In this document: positions 1-7,816 of the stretch, in pieces | How the letters are laid out: each line of letters begins with the position of its first letter | How positions within the stretch are numbered: the first letter of the stretch is position 1 | From: Scenedesmus sp. ARA3 | Taxonomy: Eukaryota > Chlorophyta > Chlorophyceae > Sphaeropleales > Scenedesmaceae | DNA length: 26,019 nt | NCBI GenBank assembly: GCA_004335835.1 | Contig: RWJK01000248.1 | Coordinates: 1 to 26,019 of the forward strand | Direction of reading: 5' to 3' | Notes under the pieces: generated by a model | Seen by the model: the letters and a program-made list of their open reading frames with translations, nothing else | The model's database searches: none | What the model was told of the DNA's origin: nothing | Made by a program: the position numbers and the translations under genes

Positions 1-499
1 TGCCTCGCACACAAGCAAGGAAACAATCGTCCGGGATACGGAGTGGAAGACTCCCTAATTTATGGTGATAGGCGCCAGTAATTGTCGAAGTCATAAGCTG
101 TGTCATCTGCTGTCTTCATGAGCTGCATCGCATGTTTCACTCTGCGACAAGCAATTAAAAGCCAAAGGACGAAGTAACATATCTATAGTAAAAAACAATC
201 ATTAAATTTAAGGACTAACAAGACACAGCGCTGAAAAGCAGATGCCGCGTGCAAAATGTTTCAGTGCCCACATGTGACCGTCACATGGCCATTGAAGCAG
301 GCAGAGCGAGGCTAAGCCATACATTAGAATAGTTTTTTGATGTACTGAAGTTTTGTTTACAGGCCTGTTTTGAGGCGTTTGCACACAGGTGTTGTCTGAC
401 TTGCATTAGAGCGCTCAGTCCCTCCTGCTTTCGGCTCTGCAGGCGCTTAGGGTCAATATGGAATGATATACTTTGAGTTGCTTGCAACATTATCTCAAG
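1..499. other. Upstream region of gene 1, no gene seen
   Basis: I see no exon with the GC-rich codon use of this locus. The stretch is AT-richer than the coding exons and probably holds the promoter and 5' UTR of the + strand gene starting at 500. It could also contain the start of a divergent gene outside the window. No TATA-like element could be assigned with confidence. Confidence 0.4.
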
Positions 500-2048
500 A
501 TGGGGAAGGTGGTGAAGTGCGTCGACAGTCCTTTGCCGGGTGTGCTAATGAAGGCCAGCCTGCACCCGCAGCAGCCGGGCGAGGTGCTGATACGCTATGA
601 AGTAGAGGTGGTAAGTGTTTCATTGCGCTCAGGGAACTACTGGTCAATGGGTGTAGCAAGCAGCACCGCTCGCAGCAGCACAGCAACAGTACTGCTGCAG
701 TACGGGCTCTGTGATTGCCGTGTTCATTGGCTCACGATTGATGCATTCATACCTGTTATTATGCCTTGAAACCTTCACCCAAGCAGGCAGGAGGCTGCCA
801 GCTCAACAAGCTGGGCTGGTGCTGCTTTGGAGCGCTGCTGTGCACCGCCTTCCCTATCAGCTGGCTGCCGTTCGTATGCAGCAGCTGCAAGAAGCACTAC
901 CAACGGCCCGTCTACGGTTACCCCATGCCATCAATGAGCTTCATAGCAGCTGCAGATGCAGACACTTCAGCAGCAGCCAAGCCTCCGCAAGGCAGCACAG
1001 CGGCTGTAGCGCCGACCATCCTCTGCATGGACTCATCTCTGGAGTTGCAGGCGCTGCCGCTGCATGACCAGCAAGAGCCATTCCAGCAGTTGCGGGATCT
1101 GCCACAGGAGCGTCCGCTTCCTGCAAGGGGCCCCACCCCCAACCAGATGCAGCGGGTGCTGGCCAGCAGCCCAGCGCCCCCACCCTCGAGCATTTTTGTG
1201 CCTCCATCTGCAGTGCCAGCATGTAAGTGCCAAGTAGTTTTTAGCAGCATGTGCAGGGTGTAGTGAAACAGCACAGGCCGTCAAGCACACAGCCAGCTTA
1301 AAGCCGTAATGTTGTAAGCACACTTGCTGCCAACTTGTGCACACATGAAAGCAAATCACGTCTTAGAGAGAGGAGGACAGTATGTATGACAACTAGTATG
1401 TTTGCAGATCCCCAACAATGTAATCACTGACGTCTCAGGGATCCTTCACCATGCAAGGGCACACTGATTTCCTTTTGTTTGAACACCTTGCATCCCCGCT
1501 GGGTCAAGGTTTGACCAAGGTTTGACCGGCTCTATCTACATGGTTTGCACGCTTTCCTGCAGGTGGCTTCACTGCAGACAACCCTTTCCCTTTGCGCTAC
1601 AGCCCAGTGCCCCAGCACAGGGGCGCGCACCTGACCCCGCTTTCTCTTGGCTCCTCGCCTACCAAGGTGCGCACAGGCAGCTGCTGCAGCTGGCCTTGCA
1701 GGATCATGACAGCGCTGCTTGCAGGAATGCATCCACACTGTATGTGTTGCATGATCTGGCCTTCACCTGTCAACTGAAGCTGCCCTTGCCTTAGGAAGTG
1801 TGAGCAAATCTGAGCACTATACATTGTGTGTTGCAGCTCAAACTTCTTGTTCCTTCCCTAATTGCGCTGCTACTGCTCAATGGCTGACCTACGGTTCCGC
1901 TGCCGACCTGCACACCTGCCTGCCGTGCTCCTTGCTTGTTTTCTTTCACTGCGTGCTGCAGGTGTCCGGCATCATGGGACCAGAGCCCCGCAGCCCAGGC
2001 CCCAGCGTTGGCCTGCCAGTCAGCGGCCTGGCAATGGGCCTCTACTAG
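500..2048 (+). CDS. Small cysteine-rich, LITAF-like membrane-associated protein (4 exons)
   Basis: Proposed exons are 500-610, 787-1222, 1563-1666 and 1962-2048, with GT-AG introns of phase 0, 1 and 0, giving 245 residues. Start: ATG at 500 opens MGKVVKCVDSPLPG; the frame runs further upstream but only from a TTG. Exon 2 opens AGGCQLNK, then a hydrophobic Trp/Cys-rich stretch of about 22 residues (LGWCCFGALLCTAFPISWLP), then a CxxC knuckle (CSSCKKHY) and PVYGYP. A membrane-embedded hydrophobic segment beside a CxxC resembles the second half of LITAF domains, but the first CxxC of that family is not evident, so the assignment is tentative. The rest is Pro/Ser/Ala-rich and probably disordered, ending in a Pro-Gly tail (GPEPRSPGPSVGL). 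Without splicing at 1223 exon 2 would read to a stop at 1261. The gene structure is more certain than the function. Confidence 0.6.
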
Positions 2049-3982
2049 CGCAGCTGCCGCCTCCCTGGCAGCAGCTGTGCTTACCTCAGCAGGCTGAAGC
2101 GCTGCTGCAGAGCACAACGCAGGAGGGCATGCCAGCTGCGGCATCATGTGACTGCTTCAAGGCATGCGCACGCACGCGACGGTGCACTTGTGCGCTCTGT
2201 ACAGCATGGTGGGTGAGGTGTGGGGGCTCCTTGGTCCGCACACCTGGGTCATGCACTGAGGGCATAGGGGTCAACAACTGCTGGGGACAGACATACGCAC
2301 TTGAGGGCCACTGGACGTTGGCATCGTGCCTTCAGAACGTTTCTGGAACAAACTATTGCTGGATTAGTCAGGTTCAGAGCTGCAAGTAGCAAACATGCAT
2401 AGCTTCCTTGGGTACCTTGCTCCTATCATCAGCTGCGGACGGCCCGCAACTCAGCTTGTACACACCACGCATACGTGTGTCAGGTTGGGTTGGGTCAGCT
2501 GGTGCCACATGGTAACAAACCCAGTGCTACAGCGGCGCATGCTTGGCGGTATGTTTGGGCGAGGCAGGGGCAGCAGTAGCAGCAGCAGCGCATCCAGTGC
2601 AGCGAGCTTGTGGTGGTAATGGTTTTGAAGCCATATGCAGCTGGTTGGGGCGCATGGCAACTATGGGCGGATCGATGATCATCATCAGAGTCTGATCTTG
2701 TTTGAACCAACATTGCACGCAGAGGGCTCCAGTCGATGGGCGACACTGTGTGGTGCATGAACCATGGTGTGCTTTGCCTCTCTGGCAGGCCACATGTGGC
2801 AACAAAGCACAGATATGTTTGCAGCATGTTAACAGCACTTGCGTTTTATGTTAAGCAAGGATTCGATTTCTGTCAGGCGGCTATGTCTTGGATGTTATGT
2901 CCGGCGTTTGGTGTTCAGGCATTGCATGTCGCACACTTATGCCCAAGGTTTTGTCGTTCAATGCAAGTTGCAGCTGGGCTGTATCCCCCAGCCTGGCAAA
3001 CTGGCAGTCACATTGCTCAGGCATTACATTGTGCAAGGCTCAAAGCCCTGACCAGGCCTGCCTGCGGAGGGCTGTGCGGGTGCTTTCTTAACACATGCCA
3101 CGTTTGCAAAGGTTCTGGCAGAACTTGTGTGTGCACAGATGCCAGCGCTATGCCTGTCCGAGGTCATCCATTGGCTGCCAGCTGGCTGGCCGCAGCAGCA
3201 TATGTTTCACATACTTTACTAGTAGTTGTATGGAGTTGTGTCTTTTGGCAAAGGTTGGTCGAAGCAGATGTGGCTCAGCTTGCACCAGCTGCTTTGTGGG
3301 GGGTGATCTGAGCGTAAGCCAAGCCACTTCCGAGGCAGCTGCCGTGCTGCAGCACATCCATATACATTGTGCAGTTTCAGTAAGCTTGGCGATGCAGGCC
3401 CCTACAAATAAAGCACAAGCATATACAATACATGCGTTTTACTTTGCGCATTTCCCTTGTCTGCGCATGCCGACCATGTGCTAATGCTTGAGGGTGGCTG
3501 CATCATTTGACATGGTGACGACACGCACATGCCATTACATGCCATTACATGCCATTTACAGTGTAAACCTGCATGTTGAGTCATATGTTACCCTGTGGTA
3601 GTAGTTGCTGGCCAAGCACATGTTACTCACCAGCAGACGCTGTCAGCATCACGTGCTGCATGGCGCTTGTCACATGCGCCACGTCCCATGCACGCGTGTT
3701 ATGCTAGCCGTCAGTGACGCAACTAACCCTGCCACTAACATGACGCACGTTGAAGCAGCCAGTGGGAGCAGCATGCAGTAATAACAATGACTGTAAACGG
3801 CTGTTGACAGGTTCGGATGCTCCCGTTCGCAACTGGCACGTACCCAAGCAGCCAGCACACGTGACAAGCAAAGCACCAAGTTTAGGGTTTGTGGGCGTCT
3901 CATTTTCGCCAACGCGCAGAAAGCATCGCTGAAAAAACGTTATTTCGTTGTCTCTAAGCACTTTCAGACATAAGCTCCTCCA
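2049..3982. other. Long region without supported gene (probable 3' UTR of gene 1 and promoter of gene 2)
   Basis: Open frames here (for example 2736-3311) are Cys/Trp/His-rich, lack the codon bias of the real exons and match no family I recognise. A TGTAA poly(A)-like signal lies at 3562-3566, just after a short tandem repeat. If that signal is used, gene 1 has a 3' UTR of about 1.5 kb. Confidence 0.4.
3529..3558. repeat. Short tandem repeat, 10-nt unit acatgccatt, about 3 copies
   Basis: The unit acatgccatt occurs three times in a row, the last copy slightly altered. It sits just before the TGTAA at 3562. Confidence 0.7.
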
Positions 3983-4866
3983 ATGAGCAAGGTATCACTG
4001 ATCGGCACTGGGAATGTAGCTAAAGCGCTCGGCTCTCGCTTAGCATTGAAAGGGAGGCCGGTGTCATATGGCACCCGAGATCTCAGCAATCCCAAACTGG
4101 CGGAGCTGAAGCAGCAGCAGGATGCGACGGTGAAGACAATACCTGAAGCAGTAGACTGGGCAGACGTCCTCATCCTCGCTGTCCCAGGTACATTCGGCGC
4201 TACGCAGCAACCTGCTCAATTACAACGACGAATTGAACATGAATGATGGTTTTAGAGCTCTGCTGGCTGCATGTATCGTTTCCTGACACGATCCTGCAAC
4301 AGAATCCTGGCGTGCCAGGCTGCCACTACCCCGGCACCCCCCTTACATATGTAAGGGGGGCCCTTACATGCTGGTGACGGGTCTTGGTAAGGGCTTGCAA
4401 AGTAAGCCCTGGTAAGCCCCTGGTAAGGGGTAGTGTGCATGATCACCAGTTGGTAGCAACTGTATGCTGTCCTCCTTGAACGACAAATGTCGTGTATGTG
4501 CACACATGGAGCAATGCTGACGATTCAACCTTCAAATGACCTACACAGGTGCTGCAAAAAGCATGCATCCCAGCCCAGCTAGCTGATCCTGCGGCAGTCA
4601 TGCCTCACGCCCCTGCTATCGCTGTGCATGTAATGTTCCGGATGCACTGCTGCTCTGCTGCTTGCACCAGGCATGCGCGACAGAGCAGCAGCAGAGCAGC
4701 TGGCGAGCTCTTTAGGGCCTGGCATGGCTGGGAAGGTTGTGATTGATGCCACCAACCCGCTCACACCTTACCCAGGGCTTGAGGTGCTGTGGGATGGTTC
4801 ATCCAGGTGAGCGGCGCTGCTGGCAGCAGCAGCAGCAGCAGCAGCAGCACCAGCAGCAGCAGCAGC

Positions 4867-4900
<34 letters not shown>

Positions 4901-6029
4901 GTAGGGCTGGCAAGGTTGTGATTGATGATGCCACCAACCCGCTCACACCTTACCCAGGGCTCGAGGTGGGATGGCACATTTGGTGAGCGGCACTGCTGGC
5001 AGCAGCAGCAGCAGCAGCAGCCGCCGCCGCAGCGGCAGCAGGGCTGGCAAGGCTGTGGTTGATGCTGCCAAATCGCTGACAAAGTGCTGTGGGACGGGAA
5101 ATCTGGTGGGCACCAGAGCTGGCAGCAGCAGCAGCAGCAGGTGCTGTTGCTGGTGATGTTGATGACGCCGGTGTCTCAGCCCATGTGTGGTGCCCGCTCC
5201 CGGCTGGCTAGCTGCAGCTGCTTGCAGTGCAGGGCGCAGCGCTGCTGCAGAGCATGCAGCATAGCTGCACGATGCCATGTGGCCTTGCCAAGGCTATATG
5301 CATCCACAGCCCTGTTGCACAGTGTTCAATGCTGTGTGTATCAGTACTTTTGAACATGCTCACCTGCACTGCAGGTGGCGAGTTGCTGCAAGCAGCTCTG
5401 CCGACTGCGCATGTCTTCAAAGCTTTCAACAGCATTGGGACGCCACTGATGCAGCAGCCTGATGCACTGGGGCAGCCCATCAGCATGATGTTTGCAGGGC
5501 CTGCAGGGCCGGGCAGGGAGCAAGTGGCAGATGTTATTTCCGATGTGGGGTTTGAGCCCGTGTATGTGGGCCCAATACGCTATGCCAGAAACCTCGAGGT
5601 AGGATCATATGCATGCCTACTGCTGCGTGACGCCCAATTACAGCATGGTCGCAGCAAAAACCTCTGATGCTGATGTGGCTGATGTGTGTGACAGCATCAC
5701 CACCATATTGGTGGTGATAACCCATGCCGGCTAAACAGCAGCAGCTGTGACAGCACATGTCACCTTCCGCTATGCCAGAAACCTGGAGGCGATGTTTTGC
5801 AGGAGCAGATACATGCAGAGCAGCCCCAGTCTCATATGCAAGGGCTTATGTATCCATCAGCTGCTGTCCCAACTGCTACAGCATTGTCGCAGTACCATTG
5901 CTAACGCTGATGCAGCACTAATGCACAAAAACAGCGCCACCCAACTGCATGCAGGCTGCATACTATGATGCTAGTAACAGCAGCGATGTCAACCCAAGGC
6001 AACTTGGGGCTGAGCATTGACTATCATGC

Positions 6030-6082
<53 letters not shown>

Positions 6083-6192
6083 AGGCGCTGGCGGAGCTAT
6101 GGATCCACCTGGCGGTGCCCTCAGCCGGTTTCACGCAGGAGAGCTTCGGCATGCACTTCGCCTTCCAGGTGTCGCAAAAAGAAGCAAAGTAA
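3983..6192 (+). CDS. NADP oxidoreductase, F420-dependent-reductase-like (COG2085 / NADP_oxidored_F420 family)
   Basis: Proposed exons: 3983-4187, 4671-about 4796, 5375-5598, 6085-6192, about 220 residues. The N-terminus is a Rossmann nucleotide-binding motif (VSLIGTGNVAKALGSRL), followed by YGTRDLSNPKLAEL and ADVLILAVPG. Exon 2 gives KVVIDATNPLTPYPGLEV, the family's characteristic Asp-x-x-Asn-Pro element. Exon 3 gives HVFKAFNSIG, SMMFAG and VGPIRYARNLE. The last exon gives ALAELWIHLA and a FAFQV-type C-terminus, ending at TAA 6190-6192. Family members move hydride between NADP(H) and a deazaflavin or other acceptor; the true substrate here is unknown. The exon 2/exon 3 junction is uncertain because exon 2 is partly triplicated: donor 4797 keeps frame but is weak, the good donor at 4807 does not keep frame, and the copy at 5087-5105 (LWDGKSG before a GT) joins exon 3 perfectly as SGGELLQ. 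The gene converges on the biotin ligase. Confidence 0.82.
4337..4360. repeat. Perfect 24-bp palindrome in intron 1
   Basis: Six C, TTACAT, ATGTAA, six G: both 12-nt arms match perfectly with no loop. It is followed by several CCTTACAT/TAAGGG-type motifs up to about 4435, which could form further local hairpins. Confidence 0.85.
4728..5145 (+). repeat. Three tandem partial copies of gene 2 exon 2, each followed by a CAG tract
   Basis: Copy 1 (about 4728-4830) is the exon itself. Copy 2 (about 4904-5000) repeats GKVVID-ATNPLTPYPGLEV with a 3-nt insertion (an extra Asp codon). Copy 3 (about 5040-5135) reads GKAVVDAAKSLTK, then lacks about 20 nt and changes frame, but keeps VLWDGKSGG in the frame that fits exon 3. 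Each copy runs into a CAG/AGC microsatellite (4821-4902, 4999-5045, 5121-5141). Confidence 0.8.
5763..5795 (+). repeat. Echo of the 3' end of gene 2 exon 3 (RYARNLE)
   Basis: The sequence cgctatgccagaaacct-gag repeats the last codons of exon 3 (5578-5598) with one change, inside the following intron. Here GAG is followed by GC instead of GT. Confidence 0.75.
6032..6082 (+). repeat. (TGC)17 microsatellite next to the splice acceptor of gene 2's last exon
   Basis: Seventeen uninterrupted TGC units run directly into the acceptor AG at 6083-6084. The tract occupies the place of the polypyrimidine tract. Confidence 0.9.
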
Positions 6193-6260
6193 CGCCTTTT
6201 TTGGCTGACCATTATCAGGCAACACTACGGGTGCGACAACCTGGTGTGTCTGCTGCCAGC

Positions 6261-6350
6261 ATGCAGCGTGCGGTGACGTCAGCCGGCTGCACGCAGGAGA
6301 GCTTCAGCATGCACTTTGCCTTCCAGGTGGCTCGAAACGAAGCAGAGTGA
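6261..6350 (+). other. Mini-ORF in array unit 2 (29 codons, ATG to TGA)
   Basis: It opens MQRAVTSAG, carries QESFSMHFAFQVARNEAE and ends in TGA. It repeats the C-terminus of the reductase. Translation is unproven. Confidence 0.4.
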
Positions 6351-6425
6351 CGCCTTTCTGTTTTCTTGGCTGACCATTATCAGGCAATATCATGGGTGCG
6401 ACAACTTGGTGCGTCTGCTGCCAGC

Positions 6426-6515
6426 ATGCAGCGTGCGATGACGTCAGCAGGCGTCACGCAGGAGAGCTTCGGCATGCACTTCGCCTTCCAAGTGGCGCGA
6501 AAGGAAGCAGAGTGA
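6426..6515 (+). other. Mini-ORF in array unit 3 (29 codons)
   Basis: It opens MQRAMTSAG, has the same length as unit 2, ends VARKEAE and stops at TGA. Confidence 0.4.
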
Positions 6516-6583
6516 CGCCTTTTTTGGCTGACCATTATCAGGCAACGCTATGGGTGCGACAACCTGGTGCGTCTGCTGCCAGC

Positions 6584-6673
6584 ATGCAGCGTGCGATGAC
6601 ATCAGCCGGCGTCATGCAGGAGAGCTTCGGCATGCACTTCGCCTTCCAAGTGGCGCGAAAAAAAGATGAGTGA
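6584..6673 (+). other. Mini-ORF in array unit 4 (29 codons)
   Basis: It opens MQRAMTSAG, ends VARKKDE and stops at TGA. Confidence 0.4.
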
Positions 6674-6741
6674 CGCCTTTGTTGGCTGACCATTATCAGG
6701 CAACACTATGGGTGCGACAACCTGGTGCGTCTGCTGCCAGC

Positions 6742-6831
6742 ATGCAGCGTGCGATGACGTCAGCCGGCGTCACGCAGGAGAGCTTCGGCATGCACTTCGC
6801 CTTCCAAGTGGCGGGGGAAAAAGATGAGTGA
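6742..6831 (+). other. Mini-ORF in array unit 5 (29 codons)
   Basis: It opens MQRAMTSAG, ends VAGEKDE and stops at TGA. Confidence 0.4.
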
Positions 6832-6899
6832 TGCCTTTGTTGGCTGACCATTATCAGGCAACACTTTGGGTGCGACAACCTGGTGCGTCTGCTGCCAGC

Positions 6900-6992
6900 A
6901 TGCAGCGTGCGGTGACGTCAGCCGGCGTCACGCAGGAGAGCTTCGGCATGCACTTCGCCTTCCAGGTGGCGAGGAAAGCAGAAGCAGAGTGA
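6900..6992 (+). other. Mini-ORF in array unit 6 (30 codons)
   Basis: It opens MQRAVTSAG, ends VARKAEAE and stops at TGA. Relative to the other units it has one extra codon, a frame-preserving 3-nt difference. Confidence 0.4.
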
Positions 6993-7179
6993 TGCCTTTG
7001 TTGGTCAACACAACCATTAGGCAATATTGTGGGTGCGACAACCTCGTTTGTCTGCTGCCAGCATGCTAGCAGCGCTGCGCGCGGTGGCCTCAAGCGGCTG
7101 CAAGCCGTGGGTGATACAGGAGAAACTGGGTGTGCACTTTTTTGGTGACCAGGGGGAGCATGCACTTGCCTTGCAGGTG

Positions 7180-7184
7180 TGTAA
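7180..7184 (+). terminator. Candidate TGTAA poly(A) signal for gene 2
   Basis: TGTAA is the usual poly(A) signal in chlorophyte algae. This one lies just after the last array unit; another is at 7270-7274. Use is inferred from motif and position only. Confidence 0.3.
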
Positions 7185-7401
7185 AAGGTTGCAGGGTGTC
7201 ACGTGACGTGCCCTGCCCATGGTATGCAGTGCACGCCAATGCTCCAGGACTGCTAGCTAGTCTCATGGGTGTAACGCCTTTGGCCACCAACGGTTTTCAC
7301 CATAGTCGTGAAAGTTGGGTGCCAACGTGTACCTCGCCTTGCACTACCACTGGCCGCAGGCTGCGGCTGTTATGCTAGAAGAAGTAGCGCATTGTTCAAT
7401 C

Positions 7402-7446
7402 AGTTCAGCTTCCTGCTGACTACGCCCACCAACATGTCGTGGCCAG
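7402..7446 (-). repeat. Weak echo of the biotin-ligase C-terminal coding end
   Basis: The sequence agttcagcttc..ctga..gccc..catgtcg resembles 7637-7680, the end of the biotin-ligase CDS, but has several gaps. It is the most diverged of the C-terminal copies. Confidence 0.5.
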
Positions 7447-7450
7447 GCCG

Positions 7451-7455
7451 TTACA
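7451..7455 (-). terminator. Candidate TGTAA poly(A) signal for the biotin ligase
   Basis: TTACA on the + strand (TGTAA on the - strand) lies about 185 nt past the stop codon of the - strand gene. Inferred from motif and position. Confidence 0.35.
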
Positions 7456-7502
7456 TCATCCATCAACAACAGAAGCTGAAACGTCATCTTTAGACAAAAT
7501 GG

Positions 7503-7560
7503 TTCAATTCAGCTTCTTCCTGATCAGGCCCTGCATCATTTCCAGGCTTTGTCCAGGCTG
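7503..7560 (-). repeat. Echo of the biotin-ligase C-terminus with its own stop codon
   Basis: On the - strand this copy reads SLEMMQGLIRKKLN and then TGA. The genuine end reads SLDMMQGLIRKKLN and then TAG (7639-7641). It lies in the 3' flank of the gene, like the C-terminal copies downstream of gene 2. A short tandem tccaggctgt repeat (about 7540-7575) overlaps it. Confidence 0.85.
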
Positions 7561-7638
7561 TTGTCCAGGCTGTTACCCTGGTGATGGACAGACTGGCCAA
7601 CCTAGAGCTGTAACTCAAAGCTGACTGGTGATTAGCAC

Positions 7639-7777
7639 CTAGTTCAGCTTCTTCCTGATCAGGCCCTGCATCATGTCGAGGCTGTTGCCATCAGGCGTCA
7701 GCTCAAAGCGCTGCCCGGCAGCATCAACCGCCAACAGAAACCCAAACGGACTCAGCCCCACAATCTTCAGCGTCACC

Positions 7778-7816
<39 letters not shown>

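Larger units (their letters stand above)
6105..7170 (+). repeat. Tandem array of gene 2's terminal-exon end plus 3' flank, 6 good copies and 1 degenerate copy
   Basis: The core GAGAGCTTC..GCATGCACTT recurs at 6141, 6299, 6464, 6622, 6780 and 6938, with a degenerate copy near 7120. Spacings are 158, 165, 158, 158, 158 and about 182 nt. The first copy is the genuine 3' end of the reductase. Each later unit repeats the coding end (QESFGMHFAFQV), its stop codon, and a 3' flank ending in CTGCTGCCAGCATGCAGCGT. Confidence 0.92.

Noticed and set aside
2736..3311. 191-codon + strand open frame
   Set aside because: Composition (Cys, His, Trp-rich) and codon use differ from the real exons, and I find no motif.
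4789..4986. Poly-Ser/Ala/Leu frames over the CAG tracts
   Set aside because: Frames open only because of the microsatellite. The real exon is in another phase.
6105..7170. CRISPR-like array or plain satellite
   Set aside because: The 158-nt units derive from the reductase's terminal exon and contain stop codons in frame. There are no short repeats with unique spacers.
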